Source of the DNA: Cafeteria roenbergensis
Lineage: Eukaryota > Sar > Bigyra > Bicosoecida > Cafeteriaceae
Length of the DNA: 64,000 nucleotides
Assembly (NCBI GenBank): GCA_008330645.1
Contig: VLTN01000018.1
Span: 434,001-498,000 of the forward strand
Reading direction: 5' to 3'
Shown here: positions 61,601-64,000 of the stretch, piece after piece
How positions within the stretch are numbered: position 1 is the first letter of the stretch
How the letters are laid out: every line of letters begins with the position of its first letter
Translations under genes and position numbers: made by a program
Notes under the pieces: model-generated
Seen by the model: only the letters and a program-made list of their open reading frames with translations
Database searches by the model: none
Told to the model about the DNA's origin: nothing

Positions 61601-62263
61601 GGCTGGAGAGCACCGACAGGGCTGACGAGGGGAGGCGCGCGTGGTTCGCAGCGTCAATCGACGCGTCCTCCTCCGCCCAGGTAACGAGCAGACGGTCGTC
61701 TTGCACCGCCCAAAGGCGGCGAGAGCGCACCTGCTGCACAGCGGCCGACGTGAAGCAGCGCGGCGAGCCGGGAGGCAGCGCCCAGCTGGCTGTGCAGCGC
61801 CGCTCCGAGGCCTGCGGGAGCACAGCAGCAGCACGCGCACCACATGACGCGGTGGCAACACCGCAGGGCCTGCCAAGCCTCAGGGGCGGGAGCGGCGTGC
61901 AGGCGCGCGGGAGGGCTGACGGGGAGAGGAGGGAGCCCCAGCGACAGCCCGGCGCACGCTCTGCCGACGATGGGCGGGCCTATGGCTGCCCCGGCAAGCG
62001 CCGCAGTGCGATTCCCTGGCGGTAGCTCCGTCCGTGGAATGCAAAGCATCACCCGAAACGCAACGCGGGGCCGTCTGACTGGCGAGGGGGCGCCCACCGC
62101 GCGCTGCAGAAGCTCCGGCACTCACGTTAAAGACCTGGACGCGCTGCTCCGTCGTTACCACGGGCAGCACGGCGGCCGAAGCTGCCGACATCGTGGTCCA
62201 GGACGCGCCCACGACGGCCTGGCGCGCGACGATGCGCTCGGACACGTCGATCTCCATGTCCAT
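58626..62263 (-). CDS. NOL11: NOL11-like nucleolar protein (UTP-A/t-UTP component)
   Basis: Two exons, 62263-62126 and 61811-58626, with a 314-nt GTGAGT...CCCGCAG intron in phase 0; about 1,107 residues. The splice joins VVTTEQRVQVFN to ASERRCTASWALPPG, then LLVTWAEEDASID, which parallels the first beta-propeller blades of human NOL11 (VILYKV...GSWSVKQG...LRIWNNED). An N-terminal propeller is followed by an alpha-helical C-terminal region; near the end, LLDWVRVLLDAAFPALLVS resembles the conserved NOL11 C-terminal helix. NOL11 acts in the nucleolus in the t-UTP complex, coupling rDNA transcription with 18S pre-rRNA processing. The protein is longer than animal NOL11 (about 720) owing to Ala-rich and Ser-rich inserts. 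The assignment rests on spaced similarity, so it is firm but not certain. Confidence 0.75.
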
Positions 62264-62566
62264 GGTCCCCAGGCGCGCGGCCCAAAGTGCTGCTGCCAGC
62301 CGCTCGCTGCTCTGCCGGCAAGGAGATGGCACGGCGCCGCATTGCCGGCCAGTTCAGCCAACGGGCGGCCTTCTTCTCCCCAGGCCGCCCTGCCACAGCG
62401 CGAACTTTCGCTCCCTGTGGGCATGCGCAGGGTTGACAGCACGCCAGGAGCTGCTCAGGGCGCGGGGAGCGCCGGGGGCGCCGCACGCCGCGGGTCTGCT
62501 TGCGGCTCTGCAGCATCTGCAACTGCGCGCGCTGCGCCACACGCCAGCGGGAGCCCCGGGCCCGCC
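62264..62566. other. Divergent promoter region, NOL11 / hydrolase
   Basis: About 300 bases between divergent starts. The hydrolase frame is open through it, with a further Met at 62422, so its N-terminus could be longer. No promoter motif is recognised. Confidence 0.45.
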
Positions 62567-63457
62567 ATGGAGCCGAGGCAGGTATGGTCGGGAATGATCC
62601 CCTCCGCGGACGACGGCGTGGAGCTGGACTCGTTCGTCGTTGGCCCCCCGGCGGGCCGCGGCGACCCCGCGCAGCCCATTTTTGTTCTGGCCCACCCGTA
62701 TGGCAAAATGGGCGGCTCCCGAGACCTGATGATCGGCACGGCCGTGCGGCTTGCGCAGCGCGGGGTAACGTCAGTCGTGTTTGACATGCGGGGCGTCGGG
62801 AGGTCCACGGGCTGGTCCACGCTCACGCATGTCAGCGAGGTTCAGGACGCGCGAGGAATTTGCCGGTGGCTGCGCGTGAACGCCGCCGACGCCGCGGGTG
62901 CCGGCGAGGGCGACGTCGTTGACGCAAGCGCCAGCGCCGCCCTGGACGGGGTCGTGTGCCGGCGCGACGAGGAGGGCAGGCCGTTGCTCGCGGTGCTCGG
63001 CTCAAGCGCGGGCAGCTGCGTGGTGGGAAGCGCCATGGACGAGCCGGGCGTGGTTGCGGGGGTCTTCTCCGGCTACGTGTTCGGGTGGTGGGCCAGCATT
63101 CTGTTCGGCTCGCACTTTGCTGCGGTCAAGGCCGCCCCGCAGCCGAAGTGCTTCGTGCAGGGTTCGGACGACGGTTTCACCACGCCGGACCAGCTGCGGC
63201 AGGTGGCCCGCGAGTGCGCCGGGACGGCAGAGCTGGTATTCGTGGACGGGGTGGGCCACTTCGAGCTCGAGTCGCCCGCCTGGAACGACAGGGTGGCAGA
63301 CGTCGCGATCGACTTCGTTCGCCGCAGCCTCGACGGCAAGGGCGGCGATGGCAGCCAAGGCAGCGCTGCCGGCGACGAGGACGAGTCCGGCGCTGACGGT
63401 TCTGGCGACGAGCCGGACGAGGAGGAGGGCGAGGCGGAGGGCCCGGCCGCTGCGTGA
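62567..63457 (+). CDS. Alpha/beta hydrolase
   Basis: 296 residues from the Met at 62567 (MEPRQVWSGMIP), chosen because the family fold starts there. Fold landmarks: FVLAHPYGKMGGSRD (oxyanion strand-loop), VVFDMRGVGRSTGWS, the nucleophile elbow GSSAGS, and the late VDGVGHFELE carrying the catalytic His; a DD pair in VQGSDDGF is the likely acid region. The GVGRS and GSSAGS pattern matches small predicted hydrolases of the COG2945 type; the substrate is unknown. The last 50 residues are an acidic Gly/Asp/Glu tail, unusual for the family. No signal peptide is seen, so probably cytosolic. It diverges from NOL11. Confidence 0.85.
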   Translation: MEPRQVWSGMIPSADDGVELDSFVVGPPAGRGDPAQPIFVLAHPYGKMGGSRDLMIGTAVRLAQRGVTSVVFDMRGVGRSTGWSTLTHVSEVQDARGICRWLRVNAADAAGAGEGDVVDASASAALDGVVCRRDEEGRPLLAVLGSSAGSCVVGSAMDEPGVVAGVFSGYVFGWWASILFGSHFAAVKAAPQPKCFVQGSDDGFTTPDQLRQVARECAGTAELVFVDGVGHFELESPAWNDRVADVAIDFVRRSLDGKGGDGSQGSAAGDEDESGADGSGDEPDEEEGEAEGPAAA

Positions 63458-63753
63458 CCCGTTCGTGAATTCGCGTCGCCCTGGGGCGCTCGCCTTCCAG
63501 GCGCCAGACCGGAGCCAAAAGCGGGTGGGGGCGCTTCTTGCCCGATGTGACTGCGTGCGGCCGTGTTCGGGGCGAGTCTTGCCGAGTTGAGTGCCATGGC
63601 GCAAGAACCGCTGGGGCTGCGGCCGCCGGAAGCGGCAATCGCGCGCCCTGCTCTGCAAGTGCAGCGCCTGCCAGCGACGGCCACTCCGTTGCACTGCCCG
63701 ACGCGAGGCGACCCCACCAGCGGCGGGAGCGAGCCCGCGCGATAGGAGACGGA

Positions 63754-64000
63754 ATGCTGCGCTTGCGGCGGTCGGCGCTGCGCTCTTTCGCAACCGCTGC
63801 GGCCCCTCGCGCAGGGACAGTTGCCGCAATCGGCCCAGCGACCCTGCTATTCGACCCCAAGCAATCGACGCCCAGCGCGCTGGGGTTCAAGCCCAATGTG
63901 GGCATGGCAATGCCCGACGTTTACGAGCTTCGCGTACCGTTCACTTTGGCCAAGCAGGAGGAGCAGGCCGTGGCGTCGGTGTCTGCGTTCATGCGCGAGC
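63754..64000 (+). CDS. Start of a probable mitochondrial protein (partial)
   Basis: The frame from the Met at 63754 is open to the window end (82 codons). The N-terminus MLRLRRSALRSFATAAAPRA is a typical mitochondrial presequence with an Arg-x-Phe-Ala-Thr cleavage context. The following sequence (GFKPNVGMAMPDVYELRVPF) is not one I can assign. Function cannot be judged from the fragment. Confidence 0.6.
   Translation, partial: MLRLRRSALRSFATAAAPRAGTVAAIGPATLLFDPKQSTPSALGFKPNVGMAMPDVYELRVPFTLAKQEEQAVASVSAFMRE

Noticed and set aside
61844-62566. An N-terminal extension of the alpha/beta hydrolase to 61844
   Set aside because: It would run through the NOL11 intron and first exon in antisense and encodes Arg/Pro/Ala-rich low-complexity sequence; the fold starts near 62567.

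Overview
The window is nuclear DNA of a very GC-rich, gene-dense unicellular eukaryote. Genes lie head to tail on both strands with spacers of roughly 150-750 bases. Eleven of the twelve introns I could place are supported by consensus sites, at 86-314 nt; ten open GTGAG and one opens GTGGGC, and all end in CAG. A Pol III tRNA gene with internal A and B boxes, a DHX35-type helicase, a NOL11-type rRNA-processing protein, an ArfGAP and a mitochondrial COQ8 kinase confirm a eukaryote. A WDR93-like protein hints at a motile cilium. No plastid gene is seen. A heterotrophic flagellate, for example a GC-rich stramenopile, would fit, but the lineage is inference.

Layout. 1-7500: tail of a PLP-dependent aromatic amino-acid decarboxylase, an OTU deubiquitinase with chromatin-reader-like and ubiquitin-binding modules (-), a secreted GH5 endoglycoceramidase-like enzyme (+), and four-exon tryptophan 2,3-dioxygenase (-). 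7501-17341: a giant CHD-type chromatin remodeller (-) and a coiled-coil protein with a mitochondrial-type N-terminus (-). 17540-27887: a DHX35-type helicase, a large EF-hand/WD-repeat protein of probable ciliary function and a secreted or ER-lumenal apyrase (all +). 28337-31815: a LOG-family phosphoribohydrolase (-) and an unrecognised low-complexity protein (+).

32116-46460 is the most striking region: a three-copy tandem array of about 1,500-residue multi-pass membrane proteins that I cannot assign to any known family. The copies are almost identical over several kilobases, introns and spacers included, yet each carries a completely different segment of about 65-90 residues in its predicted ectodomain. 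Single-base differences switch partner from place to place, as expected from gene conversion. The outer ends of the array (start of copy 1, last third of copy 3) are unique. All three copies also share an unexplained reading-frame change, and copy 3 has one extra G in a G run.

46689-64000: a COQ8/ADCK kinase (-), tRNA-Arg(ACG), a membrane-anchored cholinesterase-like protein lacking the catalytic Ser and probably the Glu (-), a long coiled-coil protein built partly from a 21-base minisatellite (-), an ArfGAP2/3-type protein (+), NOL11 (-), an alpha/beta hydrolase (+) and the start of a probable mitochondrial protein (+).

Most genes are unrelated housekeeping neighbours without operon logic. 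The two probable cell-surface systems, the tandem array and the catalytically dead esterase, are the best leads for new biology. No transposon, virus-like element or CRISPR array was seen.
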